DNA of 64,000 nucleotides, taken from contig OU612067.1 in the NCBI GenBank assembly GCA_914767715.1, positions 1,054,001 to 1,118,000 of the forward strand. The letters run 5' to 3'. Below, piece after piece: positions 51,115 to 62,409 of this stretch (positions are counted from its first letter, which is position 1; every line of letters begins with the position of its first letter). The DNA comes from Membranipora membranacea. Lineage: Eukaryota; Bryozoa; Gymnolaemata; Cheilostomatida; Membraniporidae. A program made the translations under genes and the position numbers. A model generated the notes under the pieces. It had not been told where the DNA came from. It saw only the letters and a program-made list of their open reading frames with translations, and did not search any database.

Positions 51115-51605
51115 GGCAGCTAGTTCTGCAGTAGCTATGTAAGGTTTTGACAATAAGAAAATTCATAGGACTTCTTGGTAAAAAGTATGTATTGCTAGAA
51201 ACTGCCGCCTTTTACATCTATGGCACTTGTGAGGCATCAAAACTGAGTGCTGTACCAGCGCAATATGCTTCCACTTGTATCTACTTTAGAGAATTGTAAG
51301 GTAAATGGACAAAGTTATCTACTATTGCACAACTTTCCTGACACTGAAAATATATTTCTTTTTAACTATTATGGAAATAATCAATAATTGAAAATATTTG
51401 CAAGTGTGGGTAGCATATTGCGCTGATACAGCGCAGCATAGATTTTGATACCTCACAGGTGCCATCAATGAAAAATTGGGCAATTTCTATCGCTGCGCAT
51501 AATTTTTAAGCGAGAAGTGCTACAAATTTTTTCAGCGACAAAATAACTACTGGAGGCCTAGCTGCCAGACTATTTATTGCTTCGGTCCTTCTGTTGTCTT
51601 CAATT
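51115..51605. mobile_element. Second, diverged member of the TTAA foldback family
   Basis: Inner left-arm sequence ctggcagctagttctgcagt matches the element at 26.2 kb. The right end ggtccttctgttgtcttcaat matches ggtccttccgtagtctttaa. The outermost 30 bp or so of the left arm are missing, and the LINE begins there. The interior pairs imperfectly around gcgctgatacagcgc. Confidence 0.75.
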
Positions 51606-51609
51606 ACCA

Positions 51610-52685
51610 TACTTGGTATGTTTGAGAGTAAATAACGATAAATGAGAGGAAGCCTTAAAGATGGAGTGTAATTCAGACCCAGCATTAATTGTAGACACTT
51701 GGTAGTCTATCTACAGGGACTTTATGAGACTTACTTTTACCAATTTGCTATGCTCAAAATTAAATCCTAAAAACTTATGAGATCACGGTAATTACATGGA
51801 GCATAGCATGTCTTGTCAAGACAGGCTACATTGAGCCAAATTATTTAATAGCGTAAAGCATGATGATTAATGATATATTGATTTTTAAAGTGTCAGTCCT
51901 ATTAGAAAAGTGGATATATTACCCCAGTAAATAAAATATTGTGAGTTCATAGGGCAAATAAAAATTAACAAAAAAAGAAAATTGTGGAAAATAGCAATTA
52001 GTTTTTTTTCAATTATTCTAGCAAGGATCATAGTAGATCATAGTGGTCAGGGGGAGGCAATAAATCGCCATGATCACTATGATCCCAATTTTCAGACTTT
52101 GCAGCAGTTTTGCTGCAATTAGGTTCACATGCTGTGTTATTGCATATGCCCTAATGACTTTTCAGCCTGAGGTCTTTAAAACCATACCAAACATGGCCTA
52201 GTAGGACTGTCACTTTAATTCATTAGAAAATCAATATCATGCAGTGCACCTGCTTTGACACACATTGTGACACTGTAATTTTACTATAAACTGAACTGAA
52301 AATTATTGTATTCCTACACTTTTTTACATCTAATTTTCTTCTAAAAAAAGAAAATTAGGTTTCAAAACTACATCAGCAGAGTCAAATATAATTGAGGAAA
52401 GTGTAGCTATTATGATTTTCAAAAATACTAAATATTTACTGAGAAAATCGCTAAATGTAAATCAGTCATTATTGATTGATAGGGCATCGTTTATGAGAGT
52501 CCTACATTTGACATCATATTCTTGCTTATAAATGTAAACAAATTGCTATGATGTATTTGGCGCCAAATCGGAGCACATGTACCTAATCGGAATTGGGTGA
52601 TCTATCAACCTGGATAGGGACGGGAGAAAGTGAATCTGACCTGTACCCCCTCTTTAATGAGTTTCTTAAGATTGTACATTGTACA
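51610..52685. other. Intron DNA of the TSR pseudogene, no gene
   Basis: AT-rich. Holds a small hairpin at about 52032-52082 (gatcatagtggtca and tgatcactatgatc). Confidence 0.5.
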
Positions 52686-55600
52686 GACTTACCCCTAGGT
52701 CACAGTTGTTGTATCTTGTGAGGAGAGTGTTTTCTGGACAGGCAGAAATACAGAATCGAGCCTGAAGCTCAGTACCAGACCCACAGGTAGTTGAGCAACC
52801 TCCTCCTATCCAGTTACCACAGCTGCATGTTGTCGGTAATACTGGTGGTATTACTGGTTGTATTACTGGGCACATCTATTAGTGCTCTATTAGTGCTCAT
52901 AGTCTCCTAGTGGTCAAATGTTCTCAAAGCACCTCTTAGTATATCACTGATAGTAAAACAAGAAATAGAAGGTTTTACTAACCATGTTTGTATTACAGGT
53001 GATGTTTTGTCTTGTTTTACACCCAGTAACACTACAAGTTCTCATCTGTGCCTGTGTTCCACTTTCGCATGTAACGCTACATGTACCGACATTTGTCCAA
53101 GATCCACACGAAGTACATCCAGCACCACCACCATTACCACCTCCGCTGTTACACCCAAGGTTCTATAATAAAGTGGTGAATGGTTGTTTAACTGGCAGCA
53201 TAGAAGGAAGTACTCTTCTCATAACCAGAATTTGTTTGCTTACTTGTTGTGGCGCCATATTTACAAAAAAGTAAAACCTGGACATTATCATGTTATTTCA
53301 AGGTAACAATGCAGGCTTGTTTCAATAAAGGCGCTGAAGAAATTCACATTTTTACAACATTGCGTTGTCAAGAAGAGGAAAACCAAATGCTACTTATTGT
53401 AATAAATACCCACATTTCCTATGCATGCCTGGGTTTGACTTCTTGGGAAGATATCCGTAGGACATGAACCTGGTGGTGGACCTGCAGAGGGCATAACAAC
53501 ACTGCAAGTTCTCGATCTTTGTTGCAAGCCAGATCCACATGTAATTGAGCAAGCAGCCCAGCCATTCCAGCCACCACAATCACACCTGAAGGCTCAGGGT
53601 CCACGGACATTGCCTGTAATTAATAGATTTATTTATACTAATTTCCCTTTGCATTGGTAGTTAGTATGAGTAGAACGTCTCCTTTATCTCTTCATTGCGG
53701 AACCAAACAGAACAGGTCAAGATAACTAATAATTTTAAGCAGTCATATTTTGAGGCAGTATATCTGGCTGGTAAAAGTTAATATCCCATTATATGACCAT
53801 GTGTGAATTCTAGCATGTCAGCTTCTTTGTTGTGGCTGGCATTTAAGAGTTATCACTTCATGCAATTTTGACATCAATGATATTTTTTGAAGCTTTGATA
53901 ATAAGGTGTCACACATGATAATGTGTGACTCTTCTAGCATTAATCAACATCAGAATGTGGTTACTATAATTTCCTGTCAGTAGAGGACTTACATTTGCAT
54001 TACAAGCCTCAGTCTTTACATTATTAGTACTGAGTTACTGAGTTACTCTGGGATGCACATGTTTGTGTTCTTGTTCTCATCCCTCCTCTACAGGTACTCG
54101 AGCATGTTGACCAATCTGACCATGTCGCACTGCATGAACATCCACCACACTGTAATGATAAGTGTAATGTTGTAACGTAACATCCCACAAACTTTTGTTA
54201 TTCAGAAACCCAAATGCATTTTGAAATCATCATTTCAAATTCTTGTAATAGTTCTATTATTATTATTCACTTACACTTCCACCGGTACATGTCTCACTTT
54301 GTGAAGTCTCACATATCACTCCTCCGCTGGGGGCAGTACATGTTCTCATTCTGGTTCTTCGACAGTTAGCGCTGCACGCTGTCCATGTTGACCAAGTCTC
54401 ACAAGTACATGCACCTATAGATTGATAGACATTGGCTTTTTTAATAGTATATAACAATCAAATCACTGTAGGTTGTGTAATAAATTTTAGATTAAAACTT
54501 GACCTTAAAAAACTATCTCTGCCCTGTAGTCTTCCATATTTGCTAGCTTAATATATTTCAATGGTGCTCAATTCACTCAAGACTAATATTACACCATACT
54601 TTATATTACAGTGTAAGTGTACAAACTTACAAGAGGTGACAGGGAAACTCCATACTGTGCTAAATCCAGTGTTGGGTGTCAGACCTGAACAGGCTTGTGT
54701 AGTTCTAGCTCCACAAGACCAAGAGATGAGTCCTGTGGTACCTAATATGGTCACTGGTTCCTCTGTCAGCATACCACCTGTAGTTATTAAGGGGTAGAAG
54801 ACATGAGACGTTACAGTCATCAAAATAGAACATCAGTCAGGTGCCTGGTGAGCTTGGTGGAGCTTAGTTTTATGGCTAACATATATATCAAAATATTATT
54901 TCGTCACCCGCATAATGTGGCCAAAACATACCTGCAACAAAACTATCAGAAGTATGTCTTCAGCCTATAAGCTATAAAATAATCCCGATAACAGATATAT
55001 TAGCCAAGCATGGTGTATAAAAGTAAGGACTGCGTAAGGGATTGCATATGACTTGTGTTTGAAACTTTGTTATCAAATACAGCTCCTCTTGCCATAAAGA
55101 TTATTCTAGCGCAAAAAAATGTGAAAATGTTGGATAAACTTAAACAGTTCCATATACAAAAATGCCGAACCTGAAAATGCTGTGTGACCTCACACTAGAT
55201 AGTTCTGTTCACAGGCGCAAATGCTGAAAGGAGGTTATCTTCAAAGTCTGCCCGATAAAGTCAATTCTGGGCTTGTTTTGAAGGTGATTAGTTTGAGAAA
55301 CAATTTGATGATGCCATTCTTCAGATCTATTTGCCTCACATGAAATCTGCGACCACAAATTTTTTGTTGCCATTCAGTGAAAATATTGTACAAATGTATT
55401 CATTTTGATAGATGTATGATTATTTTTTGATAGCCCTAATTACAATTTTGGTGAAATAGTAAATGGTAAAGGCATATAGATTTCGATGGTGTCCACCTAG
55501 AAAACCTTGTATGCTATCCTTTAATTTTGAATTCTTCTTTTTCCGATTTGTGTAATTAATTGTCTTAGTTGGAAAAAAATTGTCAGTTGTATTTCCCAAT

Positions 55601-56086
55601 GTTAGATTAGGGAATTTTCCAAAAGAAATACTTACTAGTTGCGACATTACTACCATCAGCTATAGAAAATCTAGCTGTTGAACCTCCTGCATACGGCATA
55701 CTGTTATTCCTACTGAAGCAGCTGTAAATAAAAAATTGTGAGTCGGTGTCAAGGTTGTGAAAGCATTTTGTGTTTGATCATTAGAATCCATCTTAGTTTT
55801 CTCAATGGGGTGATGATCAAAAAGAAACATTTTTAGGAATTAAAAAATATAGCAATTATTTCAGTTTAATTTTGTATGATTACGAGATGACTGCTCATTT
55901 GTCTCCTCATCTAAGATGATCAGACGACTCTCAATACATAAATACACATACATAAATAAAGGAAGTAATCAGAAACACATTCAGTTGCATGTGTGTGTTT
56001 ATAGCTATTGCAATCTGTCTCTCATCGATTGATCAGGTAGATTTACCTCCCCTCAGGACCCCTATACTCTATAAATCTATACAGAG

Positions 56087-56296
56087 TGTAGTGTATTCAA
56101 CTTACATGAGATATGCTGAGGTGTCCAGTATTGGTACAACTCCTTTGTCTTCTCTCATTCTCTTCTCCCCTCTAAGCTAGCGTGATTATTAATGCCTCTT
56201 TCCTGCGCATTCCCTGATGTAGCCTGAGTACTTATGCAGCACTCTTATCTGTCTTTCCCTATTTACTACCTGCAGTCTATTATACCTTGCACTACA
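56087..56296 (-). repeat. 3' LTR of the Gypsy element
   Basis: 210 bp. It differs from the 5' LTR by three substitutions. Bordered by the purine-rich tract on the internal side and CAGAG outside. Confidence 0.97.
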
Positions 56297-56312
56297 TCCT
56301 CATCTCTTTCTA
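56297..56312 (-). promoter_or_regulatory. Polypurine tract of the Gypsy element
   Basis: On the minus strand agaaagagatgagga abuts the 3' LTR, the usual primer for plus-strand synthesis. Confidence 0.75.
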
Positions 56313-56430
56313 TATTGTTGTGGGTAATATAACCGATACCGAAGTCCTGGTAGTAGAAATCTATATAGTGTATAAGTGTTCCTGTCTAATATCCCTTAGA
56401 CCTTGATTCTAGTATTCTTCTTACTTGTAT

Positions 56431-56522
56431 ATCCTTCCTGGCTAATACTATGCACTCTTTTATCCTTCCTGGCTAATACTACGCACTCTTCTTTCCTTCC
56501 TGGCTAATACTACGCACTCTCT
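56431..56522. repeat. About 32-bp tandem repeat in the 3' non-coding part of the Gypsy element
   Basis: Three copies of ccttcctggctaatactayg followed by cactct. Confidence 0.93.
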
Positions 56523-56613
56523 CTCATGTCCCTAACTGACCTGTTCCCTTACTATCTATTCCATTCCTGTCTAATACTCCTTCTGCTATTCCTCCCTCTC
56601 AACGCAAATGATT

Positions 56614-59466
56614 CTAGTACCACACATAATCAGGGTTTTTGACCTGCTTAGCGTTTCTTGTACTTGGTGGCCTAGGGGCACTTGGCTGGATGTTTCGTTC
56701 TGTCTCTATTCTCCCTCGATCTCGGTTGTCGTCCTCATCTGCTGGACTCTCCTCACCACCTTCTATGTCATCCTTCGGCAATATTCGTAAATGTTTCCTA
56801 GTCCTTCTCACAAGTCTTTTGTCTGTCTCAATCCAATAGCTATCGGGCTCTTCGGCCTTGTATTTCACAATGCCTCTCTTGCCTTTGTCTGCGTGACTAA
56901 TTTTAACCCATACTGTCTGACCCTCTTGTAAATCTGCGAAATCTGAAGCTCTCCTCGATTTGTCAAAGTTCCTCTTCTGTCTCTCCTTTAAAGTAGTGTC
57001 TCGTTTTCTAAAGCCCTCAGTATCACATGCCTTCTGATGCTGGATAGGTAATTCGTTCCGCATTCTCCTGCCTAATAGAAGCTCGTCTGGTCTGCAGCTG
57101 CTCTCTAGTGGGGTGGTACGATATGCCATCAGGGCCTTATTCTTATCTTCTTCCTTATTCCAAAGTCCTTTAATAGTCTCCACACTCCTCTCTGCCAGAC
57201 CGTTAGCCTCATGATGATGTGGGCTACTAGTAACATGGATCACGCTGTATTCTTCCATCAAATCTCTCCACTCTTTAGAAACATAACAAGGGCCATTATC
57301 CGTCCTTATCCTATCTGGGGCTCCATACCTCGCAATAACTGGTCTGAACTTCTTGGCCAATTCCGCCCCTGTTTGTCCACTCATCCCTACAACTTCAATC
57401 CACCGGGAGTAGTAGTCAACAAACAAAGCATAGACCTTCCCTCTAAACTCAAACAAATCCGAAGCTACGTGACTCCACGGAGCTTCTGGCAGCTCCGTTT
57501 GGTGTAATGGAAGATTCCTCATTCGTCTAAATTTAATACATTTCGGGCATTCTTTTACCATCTCAATGATCTCCTTTCTTATAGACGGCCACCACACCGA
57601 GTCTTGACTCCTGCGATACGTTTTTACCATACCCTGGTGACCGGAATGTAAGCGCAGCAGCATGTTCTCGCGCATTGCTGTAGGAATGTACAGTCTGGAG
57701 TTCATCACAATTAGGCCGTCTTTCTCACTCAGAAGATCCATGTTGCCCTTCACCTTCTTCAGCTCTCCCTTTACTGTTCTTGGCCACCCCTCTTTCATAG
57801 CCTTCAAAATCACCTGATAATCGTCATCTACTTTGGCATGTCTCTTTATCTCTTCCACCAACGCATCTCCTTCCGCAGATATCAAAGTCCTAATGTGCAT
57901 TTCCACCCTTGCTATCCTAGCTACTTCTTGTTCGGTCGGTGGCCTTGAGAGTAAATCAGCAATAAACATTTTACTCCCAGGTGTATGGAAAATTTTATAG
58001 TCATATCTCATAAGTCTCATCTTAAATCGTTAAATCCTCAGCGGCAACTCTGACAAATCCTTAGACCCAAGCAGAGGAATCAATTGCTTGTGGTCTGTCT
58101 CTACTTCAAAATGTCTTCCAACTAGATAAAAGTCGAATTTTTCACATGCCCATGTGATCGCCAGGGCTTCCTTCTCAATTTGACCATATCTCTTTTCAGC
58201 ATCTGTGAGCTTCCTAGAGGCGTAAGCCACTGGTTTCCATTCTCCATCTCCCTGATCCTGTAACAGCGCTGCCCCCAGAGAGTGGCAACTTGCGTCAGCT
58301 GTTACCCTGTGACTTTTATTGTAGTCAAACAAAGCCAACAACGAAGAAGATGTAATCAGCTCCTTAACCTTATCAAAACTCCTCTGATGTATCTCTAGCC
58401 ATATCCAATCATTCTTTTTCCTGTCTAATTCTCTCAGAGGCACCTCTACTTCTGATATGAGAGGGCTGAATCTACCCAAGTAGTTCACCATAGCTAAAAA
58501 TCTCTGCAACCCCTTCCTATCAGTCGGTGCCGGCATCTCGCGGATGGCCCTCTCCTTCTCCGGGTCAACCCCTATACCTTTCTTAGTCACTTCCTGAACT
58601 CCGAATACACACTTCTCTTTGTTTAATGTCATCCCCGCTTCTTCGACTTTCTTCAGAACTTCCGCTAATCTTGCATCATGCTCCTCCTTGCTCTTTCCAA
58701 CAACCAAAATGTCATCCATCATACACACCACTCCTGTTAGTCCCTCTAATATTTTGTTCATTTGCCTTTGGAAAAATTCCGGTGCAGCCGAAATTCCAAA
58801 CGGCATTTTTAGGTATTGATAACGACCAAAAGGTGTTATAAAAGTGGTATACTCTCGTGACTCCTCCGCCAAATCAATCTGCCAGAATCCTGAGTTTGCA
58901 TCCATCTTGCTAAAATATCGACTGCCTTCTAACGATGCAAGGGTGTCTTCCAGATGGGGTAATGGATATGTCTCCCTCATCACACTCTTATTCAGTTGGG
59001 TCAGATCAACGCATATTCTGACCTTTCCATTAGATTTAGGTGCTACCACCATGCCAAAACACCAAGAAGTTGGCTTCTCTACCTTCTCTATAACACCCAA
59101 CTCCTCCATCCTTTCTAACTCATCCTTTGTGGCATTTCTCAATCCTATAGGTAATCTTCGTGGGACGTTCAAGCACAACGGATTTGCGCCCTCCTTGATT
59201 TTTATCTTGAACACATCAGGCAATACTCCCAATTTACCGAATAAATTGGGATGTTTCAACTCTACCTCCTCGCTAATGCCCCTTATTGTCTTCACCAATT
59301 TGAACTTCCGAATCTCTGGCTTTCCTAGTAAATTGTTACGTGCCCCTTCTAGGATGTACGCTTTACCTCTTACTTCCTGACCCCATACAGAGATAAGGGG
59401 AAGGTAAGCCTTGAAGTGAATCTCTAATTTACTCCCATCTGCTCCTCTAAAATCACGTCGGGTGCA
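56614..59466 (-). pseudogene. pol: Gypsy pol: protease C-terminal part, RT, RNase H, integrase
   Basis: In one frame from about 59466 the C-terminal part of the protease region leads into RT. The RT has VRICVDLTQLNK, the YLKMPFGIS block and active-site VVCMMDDILV. RNase H follows with TADASCHSLGAALL and an EKEALAI block. A single in-frame TAA at 58030-58032 interrupts pol. The same frame resumes at once into an integrase with an HHCC zinc region ending VKECPKC and DDE-core landmarks ASDLFEF, RTDNGPCYV and an HHHEANGLAERSVE block. A chromatin-binding-like C-terminal part with VWVKISHADKG follows, running to the stop at 56614. Confidence 0.93.
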
Positions 59467-59467
59467 T

Positions 59468-60655
59468 ATCTAATCCTAGCCTCTGCGCCGTCTCCTTGTT
59501 GATAACTGTCACATCCGCTCCCGTATCCGCAATAAATTTAGCCATCTTCTTAGAAGATCTCAGCTTGATTTCAAATTCATTGTCTTTCTTCCTTCCTAGT
59601 CATAACGATTCATCGCTGGAGTATCCTGCTACAGCATTTATCTCCCCTTTTCCTGTTTCTCTGCCTGCAAACTTGTTCGGACAGAATTTAGCTATGTGCG
59701 AAGGCTCTCCACACACGTAACATTTTGGGGCCTCCCTTTGACCACTCTTTTCTCCTTTCTCATTCCTCACCTTCTCCGCACACGATCTGTAATCATGACC
59801 CCCGTAGCGTCCGCATGTCCAACAACCCCGGCCTCTGCCCCGGCCTCTGCTACCTCCACGATCTCTGAATCCTTAACTAAAATTACTTGCTCCAACCCTG
59901 TTTATATCTGCTTGCTCTTTACCAACTGTTGAGTTCTCCTGACTAACTTCAACTAAGTCAACTTCTGAAACAGGCTTAGATTCTCCTGACTTGATAATTT
60001 TGGCTGCAGACTGGGCTGATTCATATCTACTGCACATGTTTTTCACCTTGTCTAAAGTTAACTCCTTTTTCAACAGCAGATCACCTCTTATCTTATCTAC
60101 ATGCATTCCTTTGATAACAATGAGGGTGTTCATCTCTTCTTCCAATCCGCCCCATCTGCATGTACTGCCACTCCTTTCTACCCTTTCTATATACTTGTCT
60201 AATCTCTCATCTCTCCTCTGCTCCATGCACAAGAACCTGTGTCTGGTCGCAACTATGTTTTCTCTGCTTGCAAAATGGTTGTCAAACGCCACTTTCAGTT
60301 GCTCATATTGCATGGCATCCACATCACCATCCCATGTCTCAAAGATGTTCATACCATACTCCCCCATGCTATCTAGCAGTAATGCCGCTTTTCTCTGCTC
60401 TCTTTCAAACTTCTCTACTTGACTATATTCTGCCTTTCTCCTGGACCTAATTCCACCACTGTCCTTGTATCTCAACCCTGCACCAATCACAGCTATTTCA
60501 AAACGTCTGATAAACTTCCTCCAACATTCCAACTCAGCACCATTCTCCATGCTAAACACTGGAGTCTTAACACTCCTTCCAAATTTATTGTCCATGTTTG
60601 TAACGTGATCAATGTCGGTTATTGATTCAAAGACCTCACTATTCCTCTCTCTCAA
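59468..60655 (-). pseudogene. gag: Gypsy gag, nucleocapsid and protease N-terminal part
   Basis: The capsid-like region (60655 down to 59876) has a KYIERVERSGSTCRWGG block and LTLDKVKNMCSRYESA, resembling Mag/SURL-type gag proteins. An in-frame TAA (59873-59875) precedes the nucleocapsid. This has an RG-rich stretch, one atypical zinc knuckle (Cys spacing 2-5-4 rather than 2-4-4) and one regular knuckle (CYVCGEPSHIAKFC). A TGA at 59600-59602 follows, then in the same frame the retropepsin core FIADTGADVTVI. The frame is lost at about 59460. Confidence 0.9.
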
Positions 60656-60711
60656 ATATGGCCTCCTCTGCCACTCATTAGATCAAAACCTTCACTAATA
60701 CTCTCTAGTTT

Positions 60712-60724
60712 ACTCCTGACACCA
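60712..60724 (-). promoter_or_regulatory. tRNA-Leu primer binding site
   Basis: On the minus strand TGGTGTCAGGAGT directly follows the 5' LTR. It is complementary to the 3' end ACTCCTGACACCA found in animal tRNA-Leu(CAG). Confidence 0.85.
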
Positions 60725-60934
60725 TGTAGTGTATTCAACTTACATGAGATATGCTGAGGTGTCCAGTATTGGTACAACTCCTTTGTCTTCTCTCATTCTC
60801 TTCTCCCCTCTAAGCCAGCGTGATTATTAATGCCTCTTTCCTGCGCATTCCCGGATGTAGCCTGAGTTCTTATGCAGCACTCTTATCTGTCTTTCCCTAT
60901 TTACTACCTGCAGTCTATTATACCTTGCACTACA
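60725..60934 (-). repeat. 5' LTR of the Gypsy element
   Basis: 210 bp, flanked by CAGAG at 60935-60939. Three differences from the partner LTR imply a fairly recent insertion. Confidence 0.97.
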
Positions 60935-61479
60935 CAGAGGATAGTGTCTCACACAGATCAAGCTAATCAACTGTGAGTGGTGAATGAATAGGACATGTCA
61001 GCATCAGTGCATGCATTATCTGATACTCACATGCATATCAAGTAAAACTCATAGCTATCTTTAACTTTAATTTTACACAATATTGTTCAAAGATATCAAT
61101 AATCAACTTGCTCGTACTTGGCAGAGCACATAACCCTGTAAATGTGTCTCCGAATGTTAAGACACAACCAGTAGCATCAGGGTTTGCTGATAGACAGACT
61201 TAACGCGTACCGTCAGCAGCACATGTACCTCCAGTGACAGCTAAGCAGAGCTGTTGGTCTTGACAGACCACCACCACTATCATATCCAGTGAAATTAAAT
61301 ACTGTTATGAAATTTACACATGTGTCCAGTGTTTCATCAATTGGTTATAATATTCCCAGCTATCGTTCCGCTCATTCCAAAAATATCAGCATCAAAACCA
61401 GCTACCTTGCATATGACAACAATGTCCAATACTTAATAATAAATACATAGCAGTCAAGATAAAATCAAATCAAGCATCA

Positions 61480-61690
61480 CTCAAACTTTGAGCGCCTGCC
61501 CTCTGAAGCGTTGGAGGTCTAGAGATCGAATCCCGCTGCAGTCTATCGACTACTGGGCTCAATTGACGCCCCAGGTGCTCTCCGACCTGCCTGCCTGCAA
61601 ACTGAGAGCGACTTGCAACAGAAAAAGGCGGCCTCACCCATAAGGCACCTGTATTTCTCAGTCTTCGGACTTGCGATTTTAACCCACATT
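61480..61690 (+). mobile_element. tRNA-derived SINE, same family as 2640-2815
   Basis: B-box-like gatcgaatcccgctgcagtc, then ccccaggtgctctccgacctg, cctgcaaactgagagc and gcggcctcacccataaggca, all in the order of the 2.7-kb copy. It lies in the second intron of the TSR pseudogene and is absent from the left arm. Confidence 0.7.
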
Positions 61691-62101
61691 GTTTAAACCA
61701 ACAGGTATACCTCACCAATACTTTTAACAGGAGAGGAACCGCGAGCTATGACTTTCCCTTGGAATGAGCTGAGAACCAACACGAGCCCTGAAGTTGGAAT
61801 AGGAATAATATTATCAGTATGTGATTTCAAAGTTGACACAAGCAATATCTATTTGAATATTAAATATCCAGTGTAGAATTGACAAGCTTTTAAACATCAA
61901 ATGCACCAAAAGTATCAACTTTACTCACAAACAAAGTTACAAAAATAGAAAATTGTAATGAATAGCTTCCTTTTCTTGCATGTAAAAGCTTACCTAAATA
62001 TAAATCTTCATGGTTCTTTTTCAGCAGTTTGGTCCACTTTCCTGTCTGTAGTGTGAGCTCCGTCAAAAGTGAATGTTGGTTTCTCCATTGCTAGATGTGA
62101 G

Positions 62102-62109
62102 TTTTTATA
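62102..62109 (-). promoter_or_regulatory. TATA box of the TSR pseudogene
   Basis: tataaaaa on the minus strand in the same ttctgg(tataaaa) context as the intact copy. The promoter has survived although the frame has not. Confidence 0.65.
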
Positions 62110-62317
62110 CCAGAAATCTTGGCTTTCTGACATGAGGTTTTGGCACTAGAGTAACCACTCCCTGTACCAATACACACCACTAACTGGCATCTAATCAAAT
62201 ACTCATCATGGAATCTCAGTGCAATTATCCAAACATAGTGATTAAACTTTCCAGATATGTCAGCTGATAAGTCTAAATTTAACCACCAGGATTATTTCGC
62301 ACTGAGCCTTGCAAGTT

Positions 62318-62400
62318 TCAGCGGCCAAGCGTGGCTGGGCGGTTGGAGTGTTTGATCTCAGCGCGAGAGACCCGAGTTCGAATTCCTTATGAGGCCAGAT
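62318..62400 (+). mobile_element. tRNA-like SINE head
   Basis: A-box-like gtggctgggcggttgg and B box gagttcgaattcc at tRNA-like spacing. The flanks do not pair as an acceptor stem, so a SINE is likelier than a tRNA gene. Confidence 0.5.
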
Positions 62401-62409
62401 TAATAAAAG

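Larger units (their letters stand above)
56082..60939 (-). mobile_element. Ty3/Gypsy LTR retrotransposon with CAGAG target duplication
   Basis: Two 210-bp direct LTRs (56087-56296 and 60725-60934) differ at three positions. Each starts TGTAGTG and ends CACTACA. The 5-bp target duplication CAGAG lies at 56082-56086 and 60935-60939. The element is read on the minus strand: 5' LTR, primer site, gag, protease, RT, RNase H, integrase, then a non-coding 3' segment, polypurine tract and 3' LTR. There is no envelope gene. It sits in the intron between exons 3 and 4 of the TSR pseudogene. Two in-frame stops, a TGA within gag-pro and a frame change disable it. Confidence 0.95.
48865..62011 (-). pseudogene. 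Mirror-image TSR gene copy, disrupted
   Basis: Exon counterparts (approximate): 61995-62011, 61748-61780, 61090-61245, 55640-55725, 54640-54795, 54287-54413, 53992-54150, 53408-53616, 52980-53163, 52690-52873, 48865-48968. Lesions relative to the left copy are as follows. A one-base loss in exon 1 makes the codon at the splice site TAG. The exon 2 donor is lost. A Gln codon in exon 3 became TAA. About 25 bp are missing in exon 4. One base is gained in the second TSR, giving TAA stops. One base is lost in the third TSR, and its donor changed from gtgagt to gtgggt. The Gly/Arg run in the last exon is shortened. TSR1, TSR4 and TSR5 exons remain open. A shorter protein from an internal start cannot be excluded. 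Confidence 0.85.
48310..62250 (-). repeat. Right arm of large inverted duplication
   Basis: Mirror image of about 29.45-36.8 kb. It carries the 3' flank, all eleven exon counterparts and the promoter of the TSR gene. It is nearly twice as long as the left arm because of a Gypsy element, a LINE fragment, a foldback element and a SINE. Confidence 0.85.

Noticed and set aside
52984-53610. Plus- and minus-strand ORFs that could be separate genes
   Set aside because: They are alternative frames of pseudogene exons 8 and 9 of the mirrored TSR copy.
58844-59380. 178-codon plus-strand ORF
   Set aside because: Antisense shadow of the Gypsy reverse transcriptase.
59991-60422. 143-codon plus-strand ORF
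   Set aside because: Antisense shadow of the Gypsy gag region.
56082-60939. Envelope gene or endogenous retrovirus with env
   Set aside because: Between the integrase stop and the 3' LTR there are only about 300 bp, with a tandem repeat and no open frame.
62318-62400. tRNA gene
   Set aside because: A and B boxes only; no acceptor-stem complementarity, so more likely a SINE head.
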